From: Paramacrobiotus metropolitanus | Taxonomy: Eukaryota > Tardigrada > Eutardigrada > Parachela > Macrobiotidae | Length of the DNA stretch: 64,000 bases | Direction of reading: 5' to 3' | Assembly: GCF_019649055.1 (NCBI RefSeq) | Contig: NW_026570377.1 | Location: 1 to 64,000, forward strand | Part shown: piece by piece, positions 47,801 through 61,301 of the stretch | Numbering within the stretch: the first letter of the stretch is position 1 | Layout of the letters: every line of letters starts with the position of its first letter | Translations under genes and position numbers: made by a program | Notes under the pieces: model-generated | The model's database searches: none | Told to the model about the DNA's origin: nothing | What the model saw: only the letters and a program-made list of their open reading frames with translations

Positions 47801-50800
47801 AAGAGAAATTTTCAAATTTTTTTTATTACATTTGATTGTGTAGTGATAGCAACGGTGCGGTACGGTAATTCGCCCTGTTGCACAGTCAGTCCCAACTATG
47901 AAAGGTCACTGCCGGATGCAGCTGAACTGCGCATGACCAAGGCTTTTACGTATTGTATAACTCCAGCGGCGTACTAAAATTTAGTACAATTATCTGTAAC
48001 AGCAATTCCTAACGCCGCACAACCCGCAAAAAGCTGTGAAAAACTTTGAAGAAATCTAAAAATTCGTTCCGGGCATTGGTATCATATCATGAATTTGTAT
48101 AGAAATCATTTCACTCCGTGACCGCATGTCTACCAGTAAATCGCTCAGATTTCTCCTCCATAATTTACAGACGGCAACGATAAAATCGAGGAACCTGTTC
48201 AAGTAGAGAAGGTTACAGCTTCGGTGTCAAAGGAAATTATGAATTTCTTGATTTACACCTTTTCTGGTCCTTGTTTGCTAAACTGAACCGGTTCCTTGGC
48301 TGCGTAAACGGTCTTGTTGATCCCATCTCTTTGCTCAATCATTATACGCATTCTGCTCAAGGAAGTAACAGCGCATCACAAAGATAGCATATTTGGGAAG
48401 TTAAGAAATATTTAAAAATAAATCCAACCAAATATTTTTGATTTAAAATAGTGGAAAATGGACTGTTCAGTATTCAGTTAGCCTATTTTCCATTGTGTGA
48501 AATCAGTTCTATTTAAAGTCGTGTGGCCACGTGCCTATTATTTTTCTGTTGCCAATTAAACAATGCGATTAGGGCAGTCGTAAAAAAATTCGAAACAATA
48601 ATATTGTGTAGCTCGTGTAGGTTTACTAACTAGCGAACAGAAAAACAGTTGCTCGATACTTTAGATCGAATATTCGAACGTACTTCACAAGTAAAAATAG
48701 CTTCGTTTTTAAAATTAAAAGAGTAGTTCAGAATTTTGATTTGTGTTTGATCTACCTCGCATTTAGCTAGAAGAATTAATAAAATATTTGTTTGCGGAGT
48801 TTTTATTGTAGCAAGAACTACTGCATCCTCATTCCGAACAACAAGCAAAATAAAGTAAGGTCCATCCCTACTTACGCGTTCCCTAAAAAAGGAATGATAA
48901 TCTTTAATTGTTCAGCTACAAAATCATGGTGTACAAAAATGCAAATACGTACAACAGTAAGCTGACGTAGTATAAAACTTCACACTTGCCCAGGTTAATT
49001 TTAAATGACCATTATTCAATTTCTCGTGACCTTTTACCGCAGTTACGCTATAAGCCTTGTACTTGAGCAAAACTTTTTGTGCCCTTGTGGCTAATTAGAT
49101 GGGTTACGTTGCTTAGTGGATTCTTACTGTGCTGTCTCTTTCATATCTCTGCAGTCTGTCCAATTGGTCGACGGCCATCGATTCCGGCATGAAAATGGCT
49201 GTGTACGCCGTATGGATTCTAACTTTGGATTTTGGTGAACGCGATCGTGCGCTGACCTAGCTGCGGCATTCATTCCACAGAAGCCGATCGAAGATGACGT
49301 CGGTGCTGCATGCACGCAGCTGCCAGAAATTCTCTCCGCACAGACACACGATTGTGAAGGCCATCATCAACGGAAGTCAGTTCGGCGAAGCCGGCAGTCA
49401 GTGCATTCAGAAGCACGGAATACATTTCCAAAAATACGCATCACCAACATCTGCCGAATAAAAATTCACAAAAATTTCCAAGTAACCGGCATCCGAAAGT
49501 CAAACAAACTGGTGCTGCATTCAGACGGCATTGCAACCTGGGTTTGAAAATAAGTACCCTGCACAGTTCCCGCCCGACAGGAAAATGATGATCATCAACG
49601 CCGACGCGCACAAATCAGGGATCGTTTGCAGCGGCATAAATACGCCGATGCCGGCGTTTGTGTATCTGTACGGCTAGCAGTTCCCATTATGTTTATGCAC
49701 GGATTCCCCGGACTTGATGGACACGTAGGCGGTTATGAATGTTGATGCCATTAGCCATTAAGATTTGATATTCCGTTCCTGGGCAGTGTGTAGTCACCGC
49801 GCGCGGGCCACAAAGACGTGCCGTGGTAACTGCAACGCTCCATGTAATATATATATGTGTGCACCGGCAACCCGGCTGCTGTGCATGTGTTGTGAGAAAG
49901 CGGTGATGGAAAATAAATGACTATGCTTAATGACAGTCATAAAAATAATTAGCACATTTAAAAACGATTTGTAACTCATTCCACGCCGTCGTTCTTGAAC
50001 AAGTAAGCAACCAAGCAAAGAGCCTCATTCTAACCGATGAGGAACACATATAACCATCCAACACACGACTTGTTAGCTATTCAGCCTTGATATATTATTT
50101 CACCCAAAGTCAGTCGTTAGTTATCTTCACCAGCAATGCGCGTTTAGTTAGTTCGTTAGGTTTTGGATGTGCGGTGACATGGTGTCCCGGGTTTGCCGGG
50201 ACTTTGGCGAAGTTTTGGTGTGTTGACTTACCTTTGCTTTTCGAACGTGGTCGAATATGCGGACACCATCTTCCGCACGTAGTGAAGTGCACAGTGTAGC
50301 GCTGAATTGATTTTATATGGAATTCCCGTTGGGTTAATTTATTTATGCATGAGGAATATGGATGTAATGCTAACGGAAGTGACTGTTTTCGACATCTTAT
50401 GTAATACATCAGCGTGCGTGTTTTTGCGGAAGCGATGCCGCTCACACAGGGATACGGTGTTTTCGCATGGATTACACGGATTTTACACTTATCCGGATCC
50501 GTAGCGATTAAGATGATTTTCGAAGATCTTTTGCTGGGATATGCACACAGATACACGTTGCCGACACTGACAATGTGACGAAACATGCGTGAAGACATAT
50601 ATAACGCCGAGGAAATCTCCTCGAGCCATGCTCGTGTGTTGTGCACTTATATATCTGTATGCGTTCTGCGCACATACAGCCGTTGATCATACAGAGCAAT
50701 TATAACTGCGCTCTCGCGCTGGCCCGTCGACGGCATCAAGCCCAGCGTTTTTGTCAGAAAAATCAGCGAAATTGCTGGCTGATTTGCATCTTCACTGCGC

Positions 50801-53800
50801 AGGCTGACAACGGAGTCGGAAAAGCCCAGTGTCATCCACAGATGTGCGTATTGGAATAAATGTGTGTGTGCTTATGCTGTCGCTTTGGCAGATTTCCGGG
50901 ATGCAGATGCATGTTGAGTCTATTGCACACGGAGAAAGTGCGTCTTCGTCAGTAGTGCATTACAGGGCTTTTACAACGGCTTAAAACCCCTCTTGTACAA
51001 TATATCGATCCCGTTCAGGATGGAGGGTCTTAAGAGATCACTTCCTCTTTTGCTGATAGTTGCGATAATATTTAGTTTATGACATTTTATATCAGCTATT
51101 TACTCTCAATAAATTATTAATTAGCTTTACACGTTGGCCGTGACATGCGCAGTTTTAAAACCAGTAGATGTGTTTTGTTATTTGCTTGAAGAAGTTTTTA
51201 CTTAACTTTTAGATTTCGCACTGCACAAGGTACACGCTAACAACCAACAACTATACGGCACAAAAAATTCTTAATCGATTAAGAATACTGTTGGATGTTG
51301 GGCGATAGAGAAAGGTCACGTTCAATAATAATTTTTTGCATACTACTCACAATTTAGCTCAAAATATCTGACAATGTTTTTTACGAACAAAACAATCTGA
51401 CAACACACGTAATATTTAATATAATTTATTAATGCAACTGTGTGGTTATTTTGCTGGAAAACAAAGCAGCGGAAATACCGGAAACATATTTAGACAAATA
51501 CGGTAAATTTTTCTGTGAAATCGGTTTCTGCCTTATGACTAATTAAAATAATTTCTAATATATTATTTCTGTAATATTTGTTATGAGGTCCGCTTCTATA
51601 TTATAATAAGCACACACCTGCTCCAGTCCTACTCAGTAATTTCAACAGTTTGTTTATTAATTAGTTTTGCAGACCAGGCAAGTCCGGGAATTGCGATCTA
51701 AATGTGGAAACAACTCCAACCTCCAGAATTCTATGCTATGCGTTCCACTTCCGGCGTGAAGTTCGCACTGCAGCAGAAATATCACGGCTAGCAGCAGGGG
51801 AAATCTGGTTGTATAAACGCAAGCTTCAAGCGGATATGCATGACTGAACAGTGAACGCTACTCAACAACCACGAAGTCTGTCAGCATGGATGCAGAAACG
51901 CACTCGCGGGACACTATCTTGGCCAAAGTCAGAACAAAGACGAACTTGACCTTTCCAAGCAGTAAGGTAGAAAAAAAGCGACATGTCTGACTTAAACTGC
52001 AGCTGGTAAAAATAATTGCTGCAGATTACAAGGTCTTGCGGTAACACAAAATTTTAATAGAAACAAATTAAGCAAATTACAGTTGATCCGTTGAAGTTAT
52101 ACTCGTATATAGAGTTGAGACAGATTTTTTATAACCAGTGCAAAATTGCAAACGTTTTTACCTGCGCAGGGCAAATGCTTGCTGTAAAACATTTGGGCAT
52201 GAAGTAGACTACGGAGTAGGGGATTATCATTGATTACGTATGCAGTCATTTGGCAAATTATTAAAAATCAGTTTCATTAATTGCAGTCTTTTTGCATAAG
52301 GTACAAATTTTAAAGAAACACGAAATTGTAGTTATTTTGTTGCATTGGATGTCAGCAATAAGGAAATCTCGAGCGCTGAATAGTGATACGCATTTATAGA
52401 TTTACTATATGCAAGTATAGATTTCAAAGTGAAGAACTCTTACTTGTTTGATTTTAGCCAAATGGATACGAAGTATGTAAAATTCTGCGCTCAAATTATG
52501 AAGTTCTAATATACTTAAAAAAAGCATGGTCAGTCAGCCACAGGTAAATACGTATGAAGTCGTTACTTAATTTTGATCGCAGTTATATATACAGTAAATT
52601 TATTATTGTAATTACATTTTATTTTTATTCCTAGAATTTGAGTTTTAAATAGTGTGGGAGACAGACAGTAAGTGTAAAAGTAAAAGTGAGGGACTCGTTA
52701 GGACTTGAGAATCAGACAAATTTCTCGAAATCCTAATATTAGAAACCAAAATTAAGTCAGTGCAGTTATTGTGAATGTTTCGTGCGGATCATCAAAGACT
52801 TGCATCTCCTGCGATCGCGATATTTGCTCAGTGTTTGCTCGTGCCATTGGCAGGACAGTGCAAATGAATTACAGGAGCGGCCGCTATTGAACCCACGGCC
52901 GGGCTTTGGCACATGGTGAGGTTTATGGCAGTTTTTTCACATCTTCCAGACTGGATCGGCATCTTTCAGGCGGCATTCGTTCCTTGAGCGTGCATTCTTG
53001 CTTATCTGCTGTCTGATTACGTAAGTCGGCTAAAATAAAGACCGGCAATAAAATCTAAACCAGTTGTAAGGGCGTCCTTCAATGAACTTTATGGTCTACT
53101 TGACTGCCAGTTTCCTTGCGCCTTCAGTCAAGCCGCAGCAGACTCTCGCTTTTATCGAATAATTAACAGAATTACATCAAAATGCTCTAATGAAACCGGC
53201 AAAACAAACTGCGCTGCGACGCCAGCAATAAAATGGTAATAAGGTCGTCTCCAGCCTTCGCAAAGTTATATGGCCACGAATATTGCCTTGTCTAACATCA
53301 AATTAACAGATTATATTCTATGGGTGGGATTTATTTATGTTATTGATGCTCACTTTTAATACTAATATTTGCAAACAGCTAACAATAATTAAACTGCCTA
53401 TTTTAATTACAAAAAAGGACAGCATGTCCCGTGTAGATACAGAACAAATTCAAATTAAGAAAACATTTTTTAGTTTATAAAAGGATTTAAACTTATGTAC
53501 AGTATTTCAAAACCGCGCTTAAAAATGTAAGAAAACTTACAAAGAGTACTTTTAAAACGGCTAGCTGGTTTTTTAATATCAAATTCATCTGCAACGATAG
53601 GAAATAATTATTTAAAACATTTTAAATTGCAATATTTTTATCATGATGCATACATTACAATGGAAAATGTCTGAGAAGCTGAGAAACATAAAATGCCGCT
53701 TGTAATACTGTATCCGGTAACACGCTCTAAAAAGTGGATAATGAGTTAATCAGCTGAACAAATAAAATTAACAAAATAATATTAAAAATGATTCAGCGCT

Positions 53801-56800
53801 AATACGAATTATTTAACGAAATGTGGTTGAAAAGCTCGTACAATGCGATAATGTATTGGTTTAATAGTTAAAGCATAAACCGCGACTGGCTTCATTAGTT
53901 TTATAGCTTTGGTCATCAATAATAATCGGTTTAATGATACAGTTTTATTTACAAAATATGATATTGTGTTGTGACAAAGCGTGAAGTAAAGGTCTGCACC
54001 GCCACCGTGTCTATGAGCGTTTTATGAGCATTAATGATACCTATCAATAACCGTTTATACATTAATGTGCCTACCAGTTGATATGGTGTAATTATCTTGT
54101 TCAAAAAATTGTAAAAATAGCAGTTGGTCGCATCGGGAATGCCGGTACCGTAGAGCTGATAAACGGAACCCAGTGAAATATGCAATGCGTTGAAAAGTAA
54201 TAAGCCGAAAGCCTACAGGCCAGTTTATGTATTTCGCTGTTCTGTTGTGTGCGGCACTGAGTTGTTGTTTGTAAAGTCATATGTTTTTGTTGGAAGGGCA
54301 TTTTTGGGTTAGCATTATCATTAATCAACCGGTTGAGTACTGGCTCAAATTTGACTGCACTTGAGAGTCGTTTTTAGTCGTAATGCGCTTTTGGCTTCCG
54401 GCGCCGATCACAGCCAATGGAACCATTTTTCAAGAAATAAATCATAGGTTTATTAGGCTATTTGGCGTGGAAAGCGCCTTTTGGAAAGTAACAGATTCTT
54501 TATTTCGTGTATGGATCGTCGGCATTTTTCAACAAAATATGCATCAAGGCGGCAACTATGCGATTTCGTTTAAAAAATTCCGTGACCTCTGTGTTCTCTA
54601 GAAAATGCATTTCTGTATCCAAGAAATCAGTGCAGAATTTTTTTGATGCATTACCCGAAAAATTTTGCTTCCGAGTGTTTAATCTTCGGACAGAGCTAAC
54701 GAGCAAAGCTATTACTCATCTGCTGTCATTTGATCAACTAAAAGTTTTTCTCCGTTGAATAAAACTTTTGCCGGAGCTGTCAAGCATGTTGGCCAGTCAA
54801 GATAAAGAAAACGAATTTCTGACGACAGACACCCTAAATGAGGCTCTTTCTAGCGAAAATGCACAAGCAGGCATATAAGAAAAATACACAACACTTCTTC
54901 GATATATGGGCTTTATATATATCGATAGTAACGCCCCAGTTGCGCTGTGCGAATGTCCAAATTCTGCGCATGTTGTAGTGTGGCAGCCAGTGTTTATGAT
55001 ATGTGTGGCTGGGTTTGTCAAATGGAACCCAGCGCATTTTCATTTTCTCTGTGCGTTCTATAACTGTATTAGCAGAGCTAGAGCCCGCGCGCCAATTCAA
55101 GCGAAGCTGACGAGTGCCGCAAGCCGTTCGTAGTTGATTATCACTGAACGGAAAAGAGCCAATACAGCAGCAGACAGCCACCGCATCATACAGCCGACCG
55201 TCCACCGCCTCTGTACACATACACACAGCCGTATACACAGCCAAGTGTATTTTTAACGACGACGGCCATTTTGCACACACAAGAGTGATTTGAAATTAGT
55301 CATTTTCTCGAGAATTGCATTTCGCGATCCATTTATTTTCTGGCCAGTGATCCATCTCGGTAGTTAAATTTTCTGCCGGGAGAGTGAGAGAAGTGAATTA
55401 TCATTATTATTGTTTATGATTATATGATGATTATTCCTCCCTAATGAGCTTTAACCGGCTTCCATCGTCAGCGCATTGGTAAAGCCTAATTAATCACAGG
55501 CAGAGGACACAACGGCAGTTATACACAGTCAGCGCGCGTTCACAAACGCGGACGATAGATCATTAATTTAACGACCTAGTCCGCGCAATCAGCATCCACT
55601 TGAAAAGCCCGGGACACACTTTTAACTCTTTCTACCGCGCCGCCGCGAAAGCATTAATCACCCCCCAAATGTTATTGCGCTGAACAGCGTTTCGGGGATT
55701 ATCATTGCAAGTAAGTTGATGCATGTTAGTCGCCGGTCAGATATATGTGCCGGCACGGCAAAATTAACGCGCCTGCGCGGTAGCCGTGCTCTTTAAAATC
55801 TCCGCGCGTAAACTCCGCGTCAACGTCGTAGAAAGATTTATGAAGTAGCATTAAGTTGTAACATTTATAATATATGGACATTACTGGTTGCCGGGCTTTA
55901 GACGGCTACAGGTTTTTATGTTTAAGGCTATAATTTGTCCCGCTCCACAGTCACACACAGACATATACATGCACTGCGTCTGGTCCACTTGTGCGCGTCC
56001 GCCATTATGGCTTTATGGCTGTAAATGTCGCTCGTAAATGTATCATCAATAAACCATCATACTTATCATCAAAATTAACTTAATCAAAACTTACTATTGC
56101 ACCGCTGTATCGTTTTCTAACATGGATAATTATGTTCTAACTGCTTGGCAATAAATTATGTTCAACTTAACTCTTGTCACCAACACGTTTCTTATTTAAC
56201 TACGTAATAATTTGATCATTTGGATAATTCGACATTTCGCCACTTTTTGTTAGTCTTGTTTGACTACATCCACATGGGTTTGTGCGGTTTTCAATAACAT
56301 TAGCACAGCGAATACCGTTCATAAATTATTACTTCTTCCTGAATCCAGATGCGTGTGACCAAACCTGTTCGGGCACGCCAGCTTTCGTTGCCAGTAAATT
56401 TTATTTTTTCCTGAGCGAGAAATGGACAAATGTATAATTTTGGCCGGGTGTGAACTCGTTGAAATATAATTTTCCGAATAATTAATTCTAAAAACTGTCA
56501 AACGACTACGATATCTTTTTGATGAGCTATAAAAACCAAACCGAAATTGAGTCATATCTGTACAATGGCATTCAAGTGCACTGTAATTACAGTTTACAGT
56601 AGCAGTTAACGATCTCTTAACTGCCCTTTAAATTAGAAGCAGATTACCTCTATAAGTGGTTTATATTCACACATTTACCACATTAAGACGCATTTCAACT
56701 GTTTTTAAGTGTGCGTTCCATCTAATTTCATGGGCTCATTAATTTCACAGCATTCAAATCTCACAAGTGATTAATGATGTTAGCGTTTATGAGTTTCAAT

Positions 56801-58619
56801 CATTGCAGCGTACATACAAATAATACAGTAAGCGCATCTTTGCCACCGTAAACCTTTACGCTTTCCTATCTCAGTTTGAGATCGTCATTTTTCCATTATG
56901 CACTCATGTGCACTGCCCAATGAATTATGCGCGCGGCCTAATCGTCATCGTTTTCTGACCGTCATGTGTCCATTTTGGAGTTTTACTGAAGAGTTATATC
57001 CGCTACGACCGGAGATGTATTGCTCATGGCTGCAGGTCACATTTTACCTTTTATAAACTACGCGTCTTCTTCCATTCAAACCGACAAGTCACAGTAGTCC
57101 GGCCAGTTTAAGTGGAAGTCTCTACTTATTTGGCGAGAAAGTAATTTTTCCGGTACTCGGTATGCGTCTACATAATAGCGGGTCTGCGTGGAGTGTAATA
57201 ATTCCACATCACAATCACATCTATATTTTCGATACAAACAATGACACTACCTGTCTATAACCATGCACTGTCGACATTTGTTGTTGTCATGCTGACTTTT
57301 TTCTCAACACTGTATATGATTATGGGTCCTAGTGCGCAGGCCGCGAAAAATAACTTAATAAAGCCGGCACAGTGGTTGGTACAACTTGACAGTTCTCCAA
57401 AAATAATGACTGGCATTCATTTAGGCTTTTCATGCGGAAACGGCAAACGGTTTCACAAAGCAAAACTGGCAGAGAAATTATGACGATGCACGTATGTGCA
57501 TATCTATTTCCATACATATCTTAACCTTCTCTGCCCCATTATCATTTTCTCAAACAGTTTTTTTTCATCGTGAGCGGTAGCACTGTTCTGCACGTTGTAT
57601 GACCTTTCGCGCGCATATTAATTCTGAATTCAGGCACAATTCCGTAATCAATACATTTACATTACTGTATGTTCGGTTAATCATATGTTACCGTCAAACA
57701 TAGCTTTTAAAGCAAGCAAGTTATAACGTTCAAACGAGTATAACAAAGGGGAGAAATAAAATACTCTAACAAAGTGCAACCGCAAAAAAAGCGCAAGAAT
57801 TAAAAAGCACCGGCACATGGCAGTACCAACATTTTTTCCAAACGACAAAGGCGTATTAGCGTGCATATAAGGCCTTATCAGTGCATGGTTAGGTTTGCAT
57901 TTTTCTCTTGTTTTTTCCGGTGGTTGTATCAGATGACCAATAACCGGCAAAAAAATGCTGCCGTCCTTCTTTGTTCGCTGTGAATTTGCCGAAAGACGAA
58001 AGTTTGCTGAGTAGCTACTTTGCTGCTGTAAATTCAGAAGGTTTTCGCGATCGATCAACCTACATACGCAGAGCACAAAGAAATAGTTTTTGCTAAATAA
58101 GGCAATCAATAATTTCACGTTGCTTGCTGCGGGTACATTTATACGAACATGTCTTAATTATATGGTTTCTCGACATTGCGCCGTACGCCATATTAATTTT
58201 ACGACCGTAGCGGAGCTGCGGCGTTTACTACTTGTATATTTCGAAAACTCTTCACCGCTGTCGTTTTTACCAATAATTTTTGAAGTTTTTGTGATTTATC
58301 CTTAATACAAGGGTTTTCCGCATAACAAACATGACCAGGTATAATTACGGCGTCTTGATAAACTGATGTGATTCGACGCTGTAAATCTGTGCAATTTCTA
58401 CTTACAAAAATTTGTTTATTAGTTTGAACTTATTTTTGGAAGCAACTACCTATTTTCTTTAAACTGTATTGTGGTCAATCTTCAGTTATAGCGTTTGTTA
58501 ATCAGTTTTGGATTATTTTTCTACTGCCGTATAGCTCCAATTATTTGTTGGAGTGATGAGATTTTCGAAGTTTTTCTCGCAGATGTGGGCATTTTAAATA
58601 AGCTGAAATTTACTTGCAG
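44850..58619. other. Long gene-poor region upstream of Hox3
   Basis: About 13.8 kb in which I find no ORF with recognisable domains, codon-like composition or believable exon structure. The longest open frames (e.g. 178 codons on the minus strand at 50110-50646) look like chance. I see no tRNA and no copy of the Hox-linked mir-10 mature sequence. The expected content is Hox3 upstream exon(s), promoter and regulatory DNA. A splice-donor-like GTAAGT at 55711 could end a 5' UTR exon. Confidence 0.5.
55711..55716 (+). promoter_or_regulatory. Candidate donor of a non-coding first exon of Hox3
   Basis: GCAA|GTAAGT at the end of a GC-richer patch (about 55560-55710) with no ORF. The Hox3 coding exon at 58620 begins at a splice acceptor rather than at a promoter, so an upstream non-coding exon is expected. 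This is only a candidate. Confidence 0.25.
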
Positions 58620-58653
58620 AGCCAATTCTCCGTGCAAGAGAAAACGGAAAGGA

Positions 58654-60954
58654 ATGGTGATATCTATGGGCACTGGCCACTTCCCCATAGATTCAACCGG
58701 CACCGGTATGGCCACGGCCGCCGCAGCCAATCTGCCCTACGACTCGCTCCCGCATCACCATCACTACTCGTCATCGGCCGGCGCCGCACCCTTCTCCAAC
58801 TCCGTCAACGGTCTCTCCATGCACTACCCACACTACACTCACAACCAAACGGCCAGTCCGCCCACGGATTTCAGCAGTCCGGGCGCCGCTGCCGCCGCGT
58901 ACATGCACCATCCCGGCTACTATACACCGGCCGGCAGTGCTGTGTACGGCCAGAATCCTACTATTATCACCATACCCACCTGAGCGCCGGCGACACGCAT
59001 GCCGGCGCAGCCTACACCACGGATTACGACACGGCATTTCCTCCACAGCCCACATTACATCACACGTACGGGACGACAGCTAATGAAGCCTACGGATCGG
59101 CGGCCGGTGCATTAAACAACCGTTCAAGCGGATACACTGCCCATCATCAACGCCAGCCGTCAAGCGTGCCCATTAACTCTCACGGTAAGCAGCGACCCGC
59201 GAGGTTCATGTTCTCGGCTTGGTCTTACATATTTCACCCATTAATTGCATCGGTGGGAAGCAACGATTATATCGCATTCAATGACATTGACAAGACTGTA
59301 ATTAATTTAAGAAAGGTCACTTTTTATTCCATGCGCCTTAATTGGTGTTTCTTCGGTTGTATTGCTATATATCGCATTTGTTATGATTTTTTATACGAAT
59401 CGCACAGCGTATGATGTTAGTAACCTAAAGCGCTCATATAAGAAATTAACCGGGAAATGAAACTTTATTTTATTTCAGCAGCCAATCTCAGTCAAGACCA
59501 TCTGATTTCTCATCAGCCAATTCAACAGCAGTTTTCCCCGACCATGTCGTCGACATCCAATACATCGCCCGGTCCCTATGCACCAGTTAATATCAACCAC
59601 GGCGGCCCTGAAGCCAAATATTCCCCCACCGGTTCCTACCCGTCGATGACGACCGGAGCGGTTGCCCCGCAGACCCCTGTATCTCAGCCTCCAGTATTAT
59701 CTAAACCCGTGGAAGTCTATGACTGGATGAAACAGTCGCGCGGGCCCAATCACGGTGGACGGCGCAAACAGGCGGCCAAAGTGGTGGAGAGAAGCCCCGC
59801 CTGTCACCGGAGGGCCAGGATGGCTACACGTACAAGGATCTCTCGGTACCCACCGGTATGGGCGGTCAGAATCGGCGCGGGGAATCACCGGCGTCGTCGG
59901 GTGATGGATCGGGCGAGTTTGATGGTCAGTAGGCATAAAACTGCATAGTGCTGTATGTAATTCTTCTGAATCATAATAAACTTCATTATCGTTTTTTACA
60001 GAGTTTGGCAACGAACCCCACCAAAGTGGACATGGCAGTAGCAATAGTAAGCGTGCGCGGACAGCATACACCAGTGCCCAGTTGGTGGAACTGGAAAAGG
60101 AATTTCACTACAACAGATACCTGTGCCGACCGCGTCGAATTGAGATGGCCAACCAACTGAGTCTGACGGAACGCCAGATAAAGATATGGTTTCGTAAGTA
60201 TTTTCATAATCTGCTTTTCTTTCTTTCTCTAAGCGGAATCTGTAAATTCAGAAGTTAATATGTACAGTACATTACAAAGATGCTTATTCAGACATAAGCA
60301 ACAACAGAACGAAAATATAATATAGAATTTATATTATTACATATTAACAGATTTTAGATGATTGTTGAATTAATGATAACATTGAGCCACTGACTACCAT
60401 GAACAGCCTTCTAAGGCGCCGTGACCTTTCAGTCGGTGCACTATGAATAAGATAACAACATTACACATGTATGAATATTATAAAGTGTACACGAACTTTA
60501 CGCTACCATCTGTTTAATGTTATCGTTTTGTTACACAGAAAATCGCCGAATGAAGCATAAAAAAGAGCACAAAGCACGCGGCGGCAGCTACACACCGGGC
60601 CCGCTGGGTAGCGGTTGTAGTCCCACGTACGACATGCACCATCAGCATAAGTGCAGTCAGCAGGGCAGTAAGTGCGGCATGCCGGGTGATGACGGATCGG
60701 GTGGAGAGCCGTTTCGCTCGCCGGGTGTGATCATGTCAACCACATCACCCTTCTCCACCACCACCAACACCGACACCGCCGTCAAGTGTCTAGCTAACCT
60801 CACCGAACAGATCACCACCATACCGGCGGAGGATGGCGTCGAGCCGGGAGTGTTGACGGCCGCCAACAAACGCCACACCAAGCGATCTCACATCAAACTG
60901 GAAATGGACAACGACGACGCCGGCGATGGCATGAACTGCAAGAAGGCCAAATAG
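58654..60954 (+). CDS. Hox3: Hox3 homeobox transcription factor
   Basis: Four coding exons: 58654-59184 (acceptor at 58619, first ATG 58654), 59479-59924, 60002-60193 and 60539-60954; about 528 residues. Exon 1 is His/Ala/Ser/Tyr-rich. Exon 2 carries a hexapeptide variant VYDWMK, the PBX-interaction motif, with Asp in place of Pro. The homeodomain spans exons 3-4: [54 protein letters not shown], with Gln50. The CRPRRIEMA segment and KKEHK end are typical of Hox3. An intron splits the Gln50 codon. The protein binds TAAT-type DNA in the nucleus and patterns anterior segments. Two single-base deletions are needed for continuous reading: near 58958 in exon 1, and between 59745 and 59785 after the hexapeptide. 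With both, the total length is divisible by three. Confidence 0.93.
60002..60193 (+). CDS. Hox3: Hox3 exon 3: homeodomain helices 1, 2 and start of 3
   Basis: 64 codons starting AG|TTT in phase 1 and ending TTT C|GTAAGT. It contains most of the homeodomain. The residual codon joins AA from exon 4 to give Gln50, so both splice sites are fixed by the conserved protein. Confidence 0.93.
60539..60954 (+). CDS. Hox3: Hox3 exon 4: end of homeodomain and C-terminus
   Basis: Begins AA AAT CGC (Gln-Asn-Arg) and completes recognition helix 3. The following 120 residues are Gly/Ser/Thr-rich with basic patches ([10 protein letters not shown]) and end KKAK at a TAG. Confidence 0.92.
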
Positions 60955-61295
60955 TAATCTCATCGTATTCGTGCTGCTGATTTTTGTTTTTGTGTTCGCC
61001 TGGTTGAACGAGCCGTTTAATCGTTAATGTGAAACTCGAACATCTGTTCGTGTGCTTACAGTACTGTCTGGATGTACAGTATAACGATCAAGTATTTAAA
61101 TCATCACAAATTTCGGTAATAATTGCCTGAATGGTGACGTTACGTAACTAATCAAGTTTTATGCATTCGACATAATTATTTTAGACGTATGCATATCAAA
61201 TGCATGTACCGGTATTCATCGCGTTATACTGTTAGTTTGTTTCAGTTCTTCCGCTGGTTTTGCTGGTTCAAGGCCCGTTCAACCGTATTGCGGAA

Positions 61296-61301
61296 AATAA
61301 A
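61296..61301 (+). terminator. Hox3: Poly(A) signal of Hox3
   Basis: AATAAA about 340 bp after the stop codon, the first good signal downstream. Confidence 0.5.

Noticed and set aside
50110-50646. 178-codon minus-strand ORF in the gene-poor region
   Set aside because: Composition like the surrounding non-coding DNA, no domain; about the longest ORF expected by chance in this much sequence.
57681-58118. 145-codon minus-strand ORF with a hydrophobic start, upstream of Hox3
   Set aside because: No cleavage-site pattern or domain downstream; AT-rich background makes a hydrophobic start common.
44850-58600. Hox-linked microRNA mir-10 / mir-993
   Set aside because: I looked for the conserved mature sequences on reading and did not see them; a covariance search would be needed to exclude diverged copies.
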